Below, piece by piece: positions 25,010 to 38,128 of a DNA stretch of 64,000 nt. The notes beneath the pieces are model-generated. The model saw nothing but the letters and a program-made list of their open reading frames with translations. It was not told the origin of the DNA and ran no database searches. A program made the translations under genes and the position numbers. The DNA comes from Tyto alba (taxonomy: Eukaryota; Chordata; Aves; Strigiformes; Tytonidae). Where the stretch lies: NCBI RefSeq assembly GCF_018691265.1, contig NW_024881324.1:2793730-2857729 (forward strand). Direction: 5' to 3'. The stretch's first letter is position 1, and each line of letters begins with the position of its first letter.

Positions 25010-25578
25010 AATAGAATATTTTTCTTCTGAGTAGAACAGACCATGAGGTCAAAAATGTCCAACATCTGCATCTGTACACATTACATAAGTGACATGTCTA
25101 AACTAAACTTGTGGCCTTAAGAGTGGCAACACAGGAAAAGTCATAGCTTAAGGGGGACCTGCAGTTCAATTTTAATGAATACTGTCAGGGCTCTATGTAT
25201 AATTAGATCACTGTTCTAAATTATTTACATGAAAAAAAAAGTGCTAAAGAGTTTTCCCTTGTGGCATAGTATTTAAGTTTTTTTATAATAGCAATGATGT
25301 AAGTATCAAAAATAACACCTGAATACTGTTGCTACTGAATAGTTTCATGAAAATTGTAGAAGAAATTGATTACTTTTATGGCTTAAGCATAGCCAATTGT
25401 GCAGTCAAATGTAAAAGGAATTGTGGGTTACTCCTAGGCAAATTTCAATCTAGAGCAAATGACTCTTATCTGTCGTCAATTCAGCCTTAAACAGCTGTGA
25501 AATATACAGGTGATTATGCTGCTTCTCCTCTGAATGAAGTAGACCATAGCTACAACAAACCCCATAATAGCAAAATAC

Positions 25579-25731
25579 CTCAAATCCCAAACCGTAGCTT
25601 AGTCCTGGGGGTCCAGGAGGTCCAGGGGGCCCAGGGGGCCCAGGAGGCCCTGGTGGTCCAGGTTTCCCAGGAGACCCAAGAGCACCAGCTTCTCCTTTGG
25701 GGCCTATTGATCCAGTGACTCCAGTATCACC
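25579..25731 (-). CDS. COL15A1: COL15A1 e11: (Gly-Pro-Pro)6 and domain end
   Basis: At 153 nt this is the longest exon here. Its acceptor is ttattttag and its donor is GAG|GTATTT, which is weak. It encodes 51 residues: eight triplets starting [16 protein letters not shown], then six consecutive Gly-Pro-Pro triplets, then GLSYGLGFE. The run of GPP gives very stable triple helix. The aromatic/acidic tail opens the next interruption, continued in e12. The order GPP-run, aromatic tail, acidic Ser-Gly segment fits my recollection of mammalian COL15A1. Confidence 0.95.
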
Positions 25732-25788
25732 CTAAAATAAAAGGTCAGTCTATTGGTATACTGAACATGCATAAGTAGACACAAGTAC

Positions 25789-26100
25789 AATCATAGAATC
25801 ATAGAACAGTTTGAGTTGGAAGGGACCTTAAAGATCACCCAGCTCATATCCCTCTGGGGTAGGGGTAGGGACACCTTCCATTAGACCACGTTGCTCAAAG
25901 CCCCATCCAACCTGGCCTTGAACCATTCCAGGGAGGGGGTATCCCCCTGATCATCTCCGTGGCCTCCTCTGGCCCCGCTCGAGCAGCTCCGTGTCCTTCT
26001 GCTGTTGGGGGCCCCCGAGCTGGCCCCAGCACTGCAGGGGGGTCTCCCCAGAGCGGAGCAGAGGGGGAGAATCCCCTCCCTCGACCTGCTGGTCACACTT
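25789..26100 (-). mobile_element. CR1 LINE 3' end, relatively well preserved
   Basis: The plus strand starts with 'aatcatagaatcatagaa' and continues 'ttggaagggacctt', 'aaagatcac', 'ccaacctggccttgaac', 'ctccctcgacctgctggtcac', the antisense of a CR1 3' end. The clean octamer tail suggests a younger copy. An internal junction near 25950 skips part of the consensus. It fills most of the intron between e10 and e11. Confidence 0.9.
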
Positions 26101-26255
26101 AGAGAAATACTTTGATAAACTGAGAAGCTAAGTTTGCCAACTTCATCAGGTTTCCTAATAATAACCTTTAAGACATCTCAGCCCTTTTCAGTAATGTGCT
26201 GTATCAGAGTTATACTGATATCCTATAAAGACATTGTCTTTTTTTTTTTTTTTAC

Positions 26256-26291
26256 CTTTGGACCAACAGAACCAGGAAGACCTTGATCACC
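26256..26291 (-). CDS. COL15A1: COL15A1 e10: collagenous, four triplets
   Basis: A 36-nt phase-0 exon with acceptor cttttacag. It encodes GDQGLPGSVGPK. The donor is AAG|GTAAAAAA, running straight into an A-tract on the coding strand, so positions +4 to +6 are poor. Reading frame and register continue into e11. Confidence 0.94.
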
Positions 26292-28546
26292 CTGTAAAAG
26301 AAAACAAATCCTAATTACTTACTGTAAAAGCATTAGACAGGTAACAAAAACACACAATATTTTTGCTTAATTAAAATACCCACAGATTTCTATATTGTTT
26401 AATTTGATGTCATAATGTCCTTTACATGAAATGTTAGACCTCTTAGTTAAAAAGAAATAACCTGTAATTCAGGAATTATGATGACAAATGAATAGCTCTG
26501 GTCTGGTATGAAGACAGGATGCCATCTTGTATTTCAATTATGGCTGTAGACTTTAAAGGTCTGGAGCACGCAGAATTATGCATTGCAGGTCACATCCTCA
26601 TGTTTCTGAATTTAAATGTCAAAACTCTCATGGGATATAACAGAAGCAGAAACTGATCCCACACAAGATGTCTAGGGCACCATTCCAAACAAGACATATG
26701 ATGACTTTAAGGCTCCTCTGCAGCAATCAGACTATTTGATTTGCTTTTATCCACTTAGATACTGTATTTTACACTTCTAGTTCATGTAGTAGACAGTCAC
26801 AGCATGCAAATACTTCTTTTCCAAATTGCACTGAATCTAATGGAACTGTTTTTTATTGGCAAGCTCCTGTCCTTACTCATTCAACAGAAATACTGCTTGA
26901 GTAAGGACTGAAAAAAATGAGTAAGCACCAGGAGTAAAATGATAGCAATGTTTTCTTCAAAAGTAATGGCAAAAAAACACATAAAATTTCACTCCGGGGA
27001 AAAAAATTGACTTTACTTTCAGAGCATCCTGCAGTTTCTCCCTGTAATCTTCTCTGGATTAATTAGGAATTAGGAATAATGGTTAAAAATAGGTTAAATC
27101 GAGGCTTTCAGAAAAAAATTAATAGTAGAAATGGAAAAATCCTGTTATGCCAAAATGCTAGGGATTATATGGAGCAGGTGTAAATATGTAGTATGTAATT
27201 TCTAATTAAACTTTTATCAAATATATACAATTCAGAAAACAGACTCAGTGAGGCAAAACATTTGAGTTTTGCCCTTTTTTCCCAAGGATTATGCCCTTAT
27301 TTATTTATTAATTTTCCCAATTACTTCCCTTTCCACATCAGTCTCTTCCTATACTATGCAATTCAGGTTCAGTTTACCTCAGTTAGACTTCTTTCTATTC
27401 TTAGACTCCTTTATGTGAAACACTGATTACAATGGGCACAAGTTTCGGATGCCTGCTTTGTAACATACATACTGCATTTTCTGGATAGCAGCTAGTTCCC
27501 ATGTGTGTTGCAGTTTTACCAGCCTCAGGCTTTTGAAATCACAACTCAGATCCCTCAGTCTCCAGAGGAGATTTAAACCAAAGAAAATCTTGTAATTTAG
27601 AAAAAAAAAAAAAAAATTCTGTCCATTTAAGACTTGACTTTTAATTTCCCTTACACTATGTGAGCTTTCAATACACACTTGGGAACCTACTTTCAGGTTC
27701 CTGTGCATAAAGTGTGGTGTAGAAACCCAATAGAGGATGAAATTTTCCTGTAGTCTTTGTTTCTGTCTTTGCCACATCCTTCCTGATGTGGGGTGAAAAA
27801 AAATGGATTCAGTATTTCAAATGCAGACTCACTAGCCCTCATTAAAGGATTACAATTATAACTTTATATCTGTTGGCCATGCCTTTGTCTCCTTTTTGCC
27901 AGATTAAATGGTTTGAGCTCCTTCAGCCTCTCCTCATCTGTCATGTACTCAAGGCCCCTGGCCATCTCCATAGCTCTCTGATGCACCAACTCTGTCTTCC
28001 CCACATCCTTCTTGAAGGGGGGAGGTGTGTGCAAAAAAAACGGATGTAATAATTTGGGGAAACTTAACAAGAGTGGCAGTTTTACAATACATAGCTTTTG
28101 GTTCTAAGGCAACACAAGAAAATCTCTGCTGGATGCTATGGTTTGTTGCTTTCATTTACACGTTCCCCACTCTTTCACAGAGGGTGCTTTCCACAGGGAA
28201 TGTGCCATCAGCCTGTGCCGGGCTGGACTAGCTGGAGTTCTTCCTTTCCCCCTGTGGACTCACTGGCACGGCTGGCTTTTTACTGATGAATCACAACAGA
28301 GCAGCTCACATTACATTTTGATTATTGCGTGCTGCAGAAAATGAGAATGTACCCAATAAGGAATTCTGGATTTCTGAATATGTATTTTGAGATGTGTTCT
28401 AATAAGCCGTTAGCAGTTGGATTAAATTAAAAAAACATTGAAGTCGGCCAACACTGTGTTGCGGGGACAACTATTTATGATCTTTAAAGCCTAGAATTGA
28501 CAAAGATTTTCCACTGAAGTAGGGGCAAGACAGACGTTTAACTTAC
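26292..28546 (-). other. COL15A1: Intron e9-e10
   Basis: About 2.3 kb. It contains an A-tract at 27600-27616 and a rearranged CR1 fragment at about 27745-28030. Otherwise AT-rich with nothing seen. Confidence 0.7.
27745..28030 (-). mobile_element. CR1 fragment in two out-of-order pieces
   Basis: Plus-strand 'cacatccttcctgatgtggggtg ... ggattcagtatttcaaatgc' matches the internal part of the CR1 at 19.95-20.10 kb. It is followed, not preceded, by 'ctcctttttgccagattaaatgg ... cacatccttcttgaaggggg', which in the 19.9-kb copy comes before it. So two pieces of the same CR1 region are arranged tandemly out of order. Confidence 0.78.
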
Positions 28547-28609
28547 CTTTTCTCCCTTCTGTCCAGGTTGGCCAACCACTCCATCAAGACCAGGAAGACC
28601 TTGAGGACC
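28547..28609 (-). CDS. COL15A1: COL15A1 e9: collagenous, seven triplets
   Basis: A 63-nt phase-0 exon with acceptor ctctacag and donor AAG|GTAAGT. It encodes seven perfect triplets, GPQGLPGLDGVVGQPG then QKGEK. It lies within the second collagenous domain. Confidence 0.96.
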
Positions 28610-31600
28610 CTGTAGAGGACAGTAAATCTAAAGCAGATGCCAGCTGAGAGCCCTCTTCCTAGCACATGTGTGTAAGTATTTTGGGCCAACTGATGATACA
28701 ATATTATGCAAGGCTAACATGTAATACCTAACACCATTAAGTTCTAACATTTGTATTTCTTGTCTTCTGAGAGTTTGGGTTTGCATCCAAACAGTATTTA
28801 AATATATTTTAATAGAAAACTATATCAAACAATCACAGACACAAAAATAACATAATGTAAATATAGTGTTAGCATGCAAAATAACAGTGTATCCAAGCAG
28901 ATTTTGATAACTCTACCAGAAATGTGATGGGGTTGAAATCCACATGCACTTCAGCCACCTACACTTTTGGCAACCTCAGTGCCAGATGAAAGCTAGCTGT
29001 GAAAATATTGGTATTGACAAAGTCAGAAAGTGTCCCAGGTTTTCTGTGTGATGCCTCACTTTAACTTTGCCTTGGAAAATGTATATTTAGTTCTCCACCC
29101 AATTTCCTGTGTTGTGTCCATGATTTAGCATGCACTTGAGTGAGCAGCCAGGCTGGGAAAAACTGGCTTTGTAGGGTCAACAAGTTAATACATACATATT
29201 GAAATCCAGCCCAGAGTAACTATACATGCAAGAAACAGAACAGTTACATGCATATTTGCGTGCCCTGTGTTTTTAAAATTGGGCTCTGAAAGCCTTTAAT
29301 TAAATTTACAAGCATGCATTCTGGCCTCTGAGAATCTTTTATCCATTTATTTATTCATCTGTTTTGGGGAAGGATGTAAATGGTTGCAGAAGGAGACAGA
29401 AAACATTCTTCTCTGGTGCTTTCAGAATGGTCACAAAGGCCTCATTTTCCCTGCTCTCCTTACTTTTTCCCCCCTGTTTTTGCCCTTCAGATGCACTATA
29501 TGTGATAGAATAACTAATCAATTCTTTTTAATATTAAAAAGGTCAAAAATATTTTCAGTATGTTTCAAACATTTTCATATTGTATTTTGCCATGATTATA
29601 TAGAGGAGGATTAGAGGAGAGGTTGGGCTAACAACAATAATTGTTTTAAATTTTAGTGACTATTTCCCTTCTGTTGCTTAACAATTTTAAGTTTAATTGC
29701 TCCAAACTCCTTATTTCCTTTAAAGCTTTTGAATAGTCTCTCTTATGTAGCTAGCAAGCAACACTTGGAGATTTGTTATTCATTTCAGGGAGTATTCATG
29801 CATTTGTTAGCTACTTTAAAAAAAAATTACCACAGAAAATATCCTTATACAATGCCATGAGGCAGTTTAACTTCATGTAGCGGTTAGGAAATATGTATTT
29901 AATCAGATCAATATCACATCAGCATCAGATGCAATGTGGAGCAGTTGGTGAAGAGGTATTTCCTGTTACAAAAGGAAGCCTTTACCCAAACATTTCCAAA
30001 ACATGTTTCACGTGAGAAGAGATATTACATCACAAAGTTCTTGATTTAGCAAGGATTTAAGCCTGCACCCAACTTCAAGTAGGCTAGTCCTCTGCAAGTA
30101 AGATTTGCAACTGAAGACCTTTAATTACACAACTCTTCCGGCGTGTTCCGGAAGGAGGATTCAGATCCAAAAATTTCTGCTGTGAATAAATCTCACTTCA
30201 TTTATCCAGGGTGTGCAAATGTGTGCAGATCTTTGGAGAGCAGGGTTACAGTTTCTAAGGTCATCTGAAATTGTGGGAATGCATGGGTCTGTAGTGTTGG
30301 TCGCTGGAGTTTTCCTTCAGTAGTCTACAGACTTGTCATGGTCTGATTCTTCTGAAAATGCACTTTAGTAGTCTGGTTAACATTTAACTTCTACTTTTTC
30401 AATTGATATATTTCCCAGGAATTATCCTGAAAGTGGACAACAATGATTTCTGTTGTATCAGAAAAATGACTGGCTACAAGTAGTTAATATGATAGCCTGT
30501 GAAATCCTAGATTGGACAACATGGAACACATTCATCTTTGAAACAGAAGATGAATCAGTACTTATTTCTCCATTCTCTTTAAATTTTTTTCACATTATTA
30601 CTTTATGACAAATTTTAACAACATATTCTAGACCATTCTAGGTACTCTGTCTTCTACAGATACAGAAACAGCCACAGTCATGATGTTGAAAATACATTTT
30701 GAACAGAAAAGACTCTATTATAGAGGACCTTTTAGTATAACACTGCATTTTGTCAAATGCAGCAAACAAAACCTTAGGGTAACTGTCTATTTTACAAGAC
30801 TTACCAATGGATTTTCTTAAAATTGCAGTCATAATCATCAATAAAATTTGATCTGTCTTGGATTCAGAAAAAAAATAGTGTTGGGAGCATAACAGTAGAG
30901 ATCTGGCCAGCATTTCAGGCTTTTGTATTTTACAGCACCATCCTGATAACAATCAGTAGATGCAGAGAATAATGGCCACATCAAGGCCTGTATGATTTGT
31001 TGCATCAATAGAGAAGGCAAAGGGGAGGGAAACTGAGGCCCAAAGCATGTATTTATTTTAAGAGAATCACAATTCTGCAGCTATCAGGTTAGATCATAAA
31101 AACACATCCCAATACAACCTACTCTGTTTAAGCTGTTGTGGGGGAATTTTCCATCTTCCAAACTTCATGAATCATTCCCAGTCAGGCTAAAGCACATATG
31201 TATTTAAAGTTATTGTCTCTTAATTTATTATTTTTAAGTTATGCTGCAAGTTTATATGGGTTTTGGTTTTGTTTGTATCTCAGGCATGAAAAGCAATGGA
31301 TATTAGTTTTGATCACTATATCTCATGTTGAAGCTGACTGAATAATGTGGTTACTATTTTTTTTTTTACATCTTTAATTTTTGCTTTCCTGTTATTGATC
31401 CCAGACTCTCTTTATATTTTTTTTTTTTTGTTTTAGAATTTTTATCTAAATATAAAGAATACCCTTTTTTTATGGGAAAATATGCCTGATCATAAAGCAG
31501 ACTGCTTCTGATAGTAAGCCTTAAGATGCTAAACATCTTCATTTTAGAGAAAAAAAAAAATTCAGTTTTAAATATATGACCACTAGGGAACAACACTAGT

Positions 31601-34600
31601 CTGTATTAGAGGACAGACCTCCAATTATTCTCTGAGGATGCTGTGGTTCTGAAGATACTGTGGTTCTGAGAAATGTTGCCAAAATAGACATTTTCAGAAT
31701 ACTGGAAACTCTCTTAATGCCCAGAGGGTGTGATTTATTTTAGGTTCAAGCCAGTTGTTCAGTGACTACTATAGACTAGTAATAACTTACATTCAAACAA
31801 TACAATACAAAGTAAGGTAATTAATTAATTGAAAACAAGGAAAAACTGCCCAAGCAGTGCATTAATGTAATAAAACTGTCTTTTTCCTGGTTATATTCTA
31901 GAAGGAATTCTATTTATGCTTAAAGTGAGACAAAAGGTGTGATGAAGCATATGCCCAAACCACTGCAGTGCCATGGTCTTCAGCACTTGCTCCTCTTAGT
32001 CTGAAGTATTCATGGTGCTTAGTGGGAAATATTTAGGGCACATCTTAAAAAAACCCAGGTCAAGAAGTTTGTTATTACTCTCCAACAATGTTGAAGTCTT
32101 GAAATATTATTGGAAGTCTAGCAACATTGGCTATGCTCCCCATAGTCAGGTGAGAATCTCAGCTTTTAACTGAAACAACAAGTTTTTTTGGTTACAAACA
32201 AACAAACCCACAAACATGAAAATGTGTTTGTCAAAGATACTATATTTCACAGTCCAGATGACAAATAAAAAGTCTGATGAGACAGATCTCATGGATTTTC
32301 AGCCAAGCTTATGATATTAGCGAAATAATAACCTGATAATAAAGAAACAAGTAAAATAAATCAAGTAAGCAAGCCCTGTCCTGGAGTCTGGTACTGTGCT
32401 AGAGACTGTAAGCTATCCAGTGCTGGTCTGGACTGTGTTGATGGATGGGCTCCTCACCTCCTTCTCCTGTCGCTGCCAGGGAGGGAGGGTCTGGCATATT
32501 GTGAAAGAGTTTGAAAAGACTGGCTGGGCAGTGGAAATTTTTCCCCTTTGCAATCAATGCAGAAAACACCCAGGAAGGACTGATAGGCCATGAGTACATC
32601 AGGATAATCAGAGCATGGGGGAGGCATACTCGGAGCGTGGCCACTGCGCAGGGCACTGGAGAGCTGCTGTCAGTCCACCTATAGCTCTTTTCAACTAAGC
32701 CATGGGCTCTTCAAGACTTAATTCCTTAATTAGAATAATTAAGAAGAGAAAAGAATGAAAAATGGGTTCCTGCTATCACAACCCTTGGGTTGTTAATGGC
32801 AAGTTTCCTAACAACTAGTGGGGCAAGTGTGCTCTCAATACATCCTTTTGTCCTGCTCCCTACATCCTCCAGACCAGCCACTTCTTTCCTTCCCAGTCAT
32901 TGGGATTTTCTTCCATGGGAACCATGCTGTGGAATGATGTAGGTGGAAAGGCACTGCAGACAGCTGGGTCCTATCCTTTTACGCTCTCAGGGTACGACAA
33001 GGTCAGACAATCTAAAACACAGCAGCTCACCCAGGCCCCACAGCTTAGACGTGTTTAATGAGACAGAAACACTGAAACCCCAGGCACATACAAGGCTTTT
33101 CCTTGCAGGATATGCCAGGAGTGCATTAAATTTAGCCTGTGCAGGTTGTCACTGTTGTTGTAGCAGCATGAAGCTCAGTGCAGGCTGCCCGTGTTGGCTT
33201 TGTGGCTGGCACGCTCTGGGCTCCATGCCGCTTCAGCAGCACTGCTGACTACTTCCACCCTTACCTGAAGTCTACAAGAACTGACCTATGCTACTGTAAC
33301 TGCAGGGCAAACCTGTCCTGAGTGCATCTTGTTGTTGGGCCAGAGCCTAACTCTGTATATAGTACTGAGAACAAACCATCGAGAATGCAGAACACCATCT
33401 TACCACAGTCACTGCATAAAACCATTGAAAAATCCATTGATAATTTCTAGAAAGCAAAGAATAACAGAAGAAAGTGCAATGTTTTCAGTACACTAATTCA
33501 ATAAATATTTGTTATTTACTTTCAAATTTAAGTCAGTGACACATTTTTAAGGATCTGGACTGCAACTGTTAATTATGGTGCAGCCTGGTTGTCAAAGCTT
33601 CAAAGTTTACAGAGGAGGTCTTTTCTGAAACATGTCAGTGAAAAGCCTGCGTGAAAAATACTGCTTGTTGAGTCTCCTTCTGTGGGACCAGGTTGTTTCA
33701 CCTTAGTGAAACATCTCATTACCAGGCCAGAACAATCAACTGCCTTAGTAATCACCTATAAAATTGTAAAACAAAACTGCATCTCAGTTAATAACCAAGC
33801 AAATACTCAAAACATAGCCAAAGCACTTGAGTGCAGCAAATGCTGAAACTGTATGTAGCTCAGCAAAATAATAGTCCACGTACAGCTACATCGTCTGCAC
33901 TCTGTTTATCCCAGCTTTAATTTAATGAGGTTCATATGGATCCAATTTATTCCAAGAGGGAAGACTGAAACTTTAAAATCCCCAAATTACCCTGATTTCT
34001 GACATGTGCTGAATGGACACTACATCTTGTAGGGACCTAGAGCCTGGATGAACAAAAATTTGTGAGGCTTACACTTCCTTGTAGCCTGAGAGTATGAGAT
34101 CCAGCTCCTGACAGAAAAAGGACTAGTTTTCAAGATAAAGCTCTGAGATATTGGATGGAGGTACCTCCTTGCAGCTCTAAGTGAGATATCATATATACAA
34201 CTCAGGCTATTCTCAGTGTTTCCTTACAGGGTACATACATCTTCAGGTCTTGGTTTTCATTGGCTTCCCATGCACTTGCTCCCTGGATCCCATTTTAAAG
34301 ATTTTCAGGTGTTTAATTTCTCTTTGCACACAGGATGTTGCCTTTTAACTTGATAGACAAACAAAATTTACCATACCCACCTCCTTAGATTTTGTATTAA
34401 CTCCTGACTCAAGGAGTTTCTATCCTCAAAAAAAAAATCCAGCACAGCTGAGATGCAGTGAGATTTCCTCATTAACATGTGTCACTGATGCACTTCTTTA
34501 ATATGTGCTAATTACACCTTGTCAGATATAGCAATTGTGCCCCACTTTGAAAGCAACATGAACATATAGATCCAATCTAGTCCTGAGAACAACTGCTACT

Positions 34601-35233
34601 GGCAGATGGTTGATAGAGAATAAGGAAACCATATGAGTAAATACAGTTCCAGAGAGGATTCACAAAGCTAACCAATGCTACAAAAAAAAAAAAAAAAAGA
34701 TTTTCTTCACTGAAAAACACTTTATTGAGGATATATTAATGAGTAGGTAACATTCAAACTTTTAGCAACCTTTTTTACAGAACTGTATTTCACATGTCTA
34801 CAGGAATAAGTGTTTCTACTTAGCTGAAGAAAAAGAAGGAAGAGAGTTCCTGAAAGAAGAAAATTCAATTTATACTAAAAATTCCCTGCAGATTACATAA
34901 GTGATTTAGCAAACTTAATTTTCCTGAAAGCACCACAGGAAAAATAAACCTTAGCGTTATTTAGTGTTGGCAAAATCATCCTTACTTTTTATTTGTTCTG
35001 GTCCAGATTCACCAGTATTTATGTGCCAAATGTACATTCAGCTGTGGAGTAATGTGCTTTGGTTAACAAGACATTTATTTTGCTATTTTTCTGTAAAGAA
35101 TGTGCATAAAATCCAAGCCCTTCAATTAAAAATATTCTGTGATATTATTAAGAGTTATACAGACTGTAAGCTTTAGAACTTAGTGTTGTGGGACAGAAAC
35201 AGCATTAATGTTTTTGCACAAATAGGTACTCAC
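28610..35233 (-). other. COL15A1: Intron e8-e9
   Basis: About 6.6 kb, the longest but one of the introns. It is AT-rich, with T- and A-tracts at about 31347-31356, 31420-31431 and 34681-34698. A GC-richer patch at about 33000-33260 has no recognisable coding or repeat content. I see no transposon. Confidence 0.65.
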
Positions 35234-35359
35234 TTCAGGGCCTCGTTCACCAGAAGCTCCATCTTCCCCTGGTGACCCAGGAGGTCCTACACCTGCATCA
35301 GGTGCTGGTTTTCCCGGAAGACCAGGCAGTCCTGGAGGGCCTGGTGGCCCAGGAAGACC
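35234..35359 (-). CDS. COL15A1: COL15A1 e8: start of second collagenous domain
   Basis: A 126-nt phase-0 exon with acceptor tttatccag and donor GAA|GTGAGT. It encodes 42 residues. A proline-rich run ([16 protein letters not shown]) comes first, then a short break (KPAPDAGVG), then [18 protein letters not shown] in register. The break sits between two stretches of triple helix. Confidence 0.96.
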
Positions 35360-38065
35360 CTGGATAAATCAGCAGCATTGTTAGAAATGGCCCTAGCCAG
35401 GTTCATTTGTACAGACATGGAACAGGAAAAGCTCACACAGTCTGTTTAGGTTCATAAAACTCTCAGCTTGGGTTACCATCCCCCTCTGGCTTCATTAAGA
35501 ACCAGTTTTAGTTTCACAGATATACTCCTTACATAGGGTCACACTGACCTGCTCCATCTTTGCTCTCTGTGCCACCTCATGGAATACAACAGCAAGCAGT
35601 AATTTAAAAACCAAAAAGTTCTGTGTCAGCTCTCTGTAATCCAGGGAAGACTTTAGATATTTCAACAGTCAACCTAATATTAAGAAACTTAACCAAAATG
35701 AAAACAAGGGATCACTGAACAGACAGATGTGGTTAGGCTTTTTCTCTATTTTTTTTCAAAAGTTTTCTCCATTCTGTTTCTGAAGTACTGAGAATACTGA
35801 GAATCTGTACTCATGGTAAAGAGCTGACTGTGCTTAATATTGTAAAAATGGCCTCTGCTCCAAAGATCTATCTTTCACGGACATGAGCAGATCTATTTCA
35901 ATTGAATAAAATGAATGAAATATGTTACTTCAGGAGAAATAATAAATTTGCAAATATTCTCTCTCATGTGCGAGTCCATCCTTGTTACTGATTGTATTAG
36001 CAGGCAAATATGGACAGTTTGAAATTTTGGGTCATGGCAATGTAAGGCAAGAACTCTTTAATCCTGATTTAGAGTCATCTACAGGATTCTGTTAGCAAGA
36101 TGGTCATACTGGATTTTCAGTATGGTCAACAGATCCTTCTGCAGGGAGCCTTTCCATGCACTCACCCGTCTGGTTAACTATATAGGGCATCTAAAGGGCA
36201 TCTACACCAGGCAAGATAACTAACTTTCAGTACATGACAACTCCCGCCTGAAGAGCCTTGGGAACAACGTATTTGACACTTTGGAGGAAAGAAAAAACAG
36301 AAAAGAAGTATTGAGGCAGAAATCAGTCTGAGAGAATGAAAAATATCACTAAATGTGTTGCAAAACAGAGGCCTCGGAATGCTATAGCATTCTGGAGTTC
36401 ATAGGAGACAGGCATCCGGGGAGTTAATTCCTCAGAAAGCTTCAGCATTCTTGATGGAACAGCTTCTAATCAAAGGGTGGAAGTGCTCCGTCCCAAAGAC
36501 TGCATGAAAGACTATCTTTCACTCCTAGATGGATTGGCAAAAGCCTTCCCATTTATGTCTCTTCAACTTCAGCCACTTGACTTCTCATTTTCCTAACATT
36601 TGTCCTTATCTGTAATACGTTGCCTGATTCATTATATATCTGACTGGTTCTGTGGATGGAAAACCACATTATTTGCAACTGCAATACATATTTTATAGAC
36701 TGCTACTTGGATTTTCAACAGGAACATGATAAAAGTAGATTTGGCTCACTAGAGATAATGGGTGAAGAAGTGACTCAAGAACAAAACAAAACATACAAAA
36801 TAATTCCAGATCTGGCAGCAAGTTCTAGTCAATTGATGTTATTTTTCCCAGAAAAAGGCACACTGTTCTGTGTAGGATGTATAGGAAAGATAACCTCTCC
36901 TCTGAAAACAATAGTCCAGAAAAAAAAATAAGTAGAAAAAAATTCCCACTCCAAATATTTCCTTTGCCACTCAACAGCTCAGAAGCAGAGCAAGAAAACC
37001 AGGCCAGATATCCCATTTTTAATCCAGAGCCATGCCCATCTGAGTTCTGTCTCTCAAAATATGTCAACTCTCTGTGAAGTCAATGAACAAGACCAATGTA
37101 ACAAATCAACCCCTAACCCAAATCTTACTTGAGGCTGTTGACACATAATGCTAAGAGTGACAGACTGTTAAACCAGTACTCATCATCCCACTTGTTCTGC
37201 TCTGTTCCTTGTGCCTGCTGATCCTGAGCACCGCTGAAAGCTGCATTTTACAGCACAGCCTACTGAAGTGAACTGAAACTGATGCTGACTTTCCTGAATA
37301 TGATGTCTGCAAAATTAAGTACTTCAGTAGGTTCACAAGGTTCACTCTTTCTGAAGATGAGACAGACACCTCCAGGAGAAGGATGAGGTCAACATCTAAG
37401 ACAGCAACTACTTTGACTATCGCAGTTTAACCAATGGCCAAGTTTGAGTTAATAACCCATGATTCAGGTTTACCTGGCACAAATACTTCCCAGTGATGGA
37501 AGTCTTGTCTACCATGTTACACAGCCTAGAGAGCCTCACTTTGTGAACACGTGTGTCAACATCTTATTAACTTTCATTAAGCCAAAGCATCTCCCTCTGC
37601 TAGCCAGCCTTGATGTGATGGTGTTACGATTCTTCACAAAGGCAAGGATACAGGGAAGTTCAAACGACCATCACAAAGGATCAACAGTGGAAGTTGCAGT
37701 GTAAAGTACTTCATACAGACATGCGTATTTTCTAGAGCAGGTACTCCAAATTAAAAAAAAAGCAGAGTAGTATCATTTCCATCTCTCTCCTCTTTATTGT
37801 CCCCTCAGAATCAGATTAAAAGGATTTTCTCATTTTAAAAAGTAATCTTGTCATTATTTCTTTGTTGTCTTCTTTCTCACACTTCCCTACTCACATGCAC
37901 CTAGGACTTTTCAGATCCTGAAATGAAACCCTACAAAGCATTTCTGGATATTGTGAATTAAGCATGTACAAAATTTGCATTATGAAATGGATCTTCTATA
38001 ATCTGATTGAGAAAAATAAATCTCTTTATTATGTTAATGAGAAATAAACATCATTATATACTTAC
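35360..38065 (-). other. COL15A1: Intron e7-e8
   Basis: About 2.7 kb of AT-rich intron. I see no repeat family or gene in it. Confidence 0.65.
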
Positions 38066-38128
38066 TCTTAAAATCTCAGTCTCTCTGTCAATGTCTCCAG
38101 AACCCGATTCTTCAGGTTCCAGTCTATT
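38066..38128 (-). CDS. COL15A1: COL15A1 e7: acidic interruption with SGSG site
   Basis: A 63-nt phase-0 exon with acceptor ttaatttcag and donor AGA|GTAAGT. It encodes 21 residues with no Gly-X-Y repeat: NRLEPEESGSGDIDRETEI followed by Leu-Arg. Glu-Glu-Ser-Gly-Ser-Gly-Asp is a textbook glycosaminoglycan attachment context, and type XV collagen is known to carry chondroitin/heparan sulphate on Ser-Gly sites. The exon separates the first and second collagenous domains. That this particular serine is substituted is inference. Confidence 0.93.

Larger units (their letters stand above)
21046..25578 (-). other. COL15A1: Intron e11-e12
   Basis: About 4.5 kb holding a CR1 fragment and three low-complexity tracts, listed separately. 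22.1-25.5 kb otherwise shows nothing recognisable. Confidence 0.7.
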
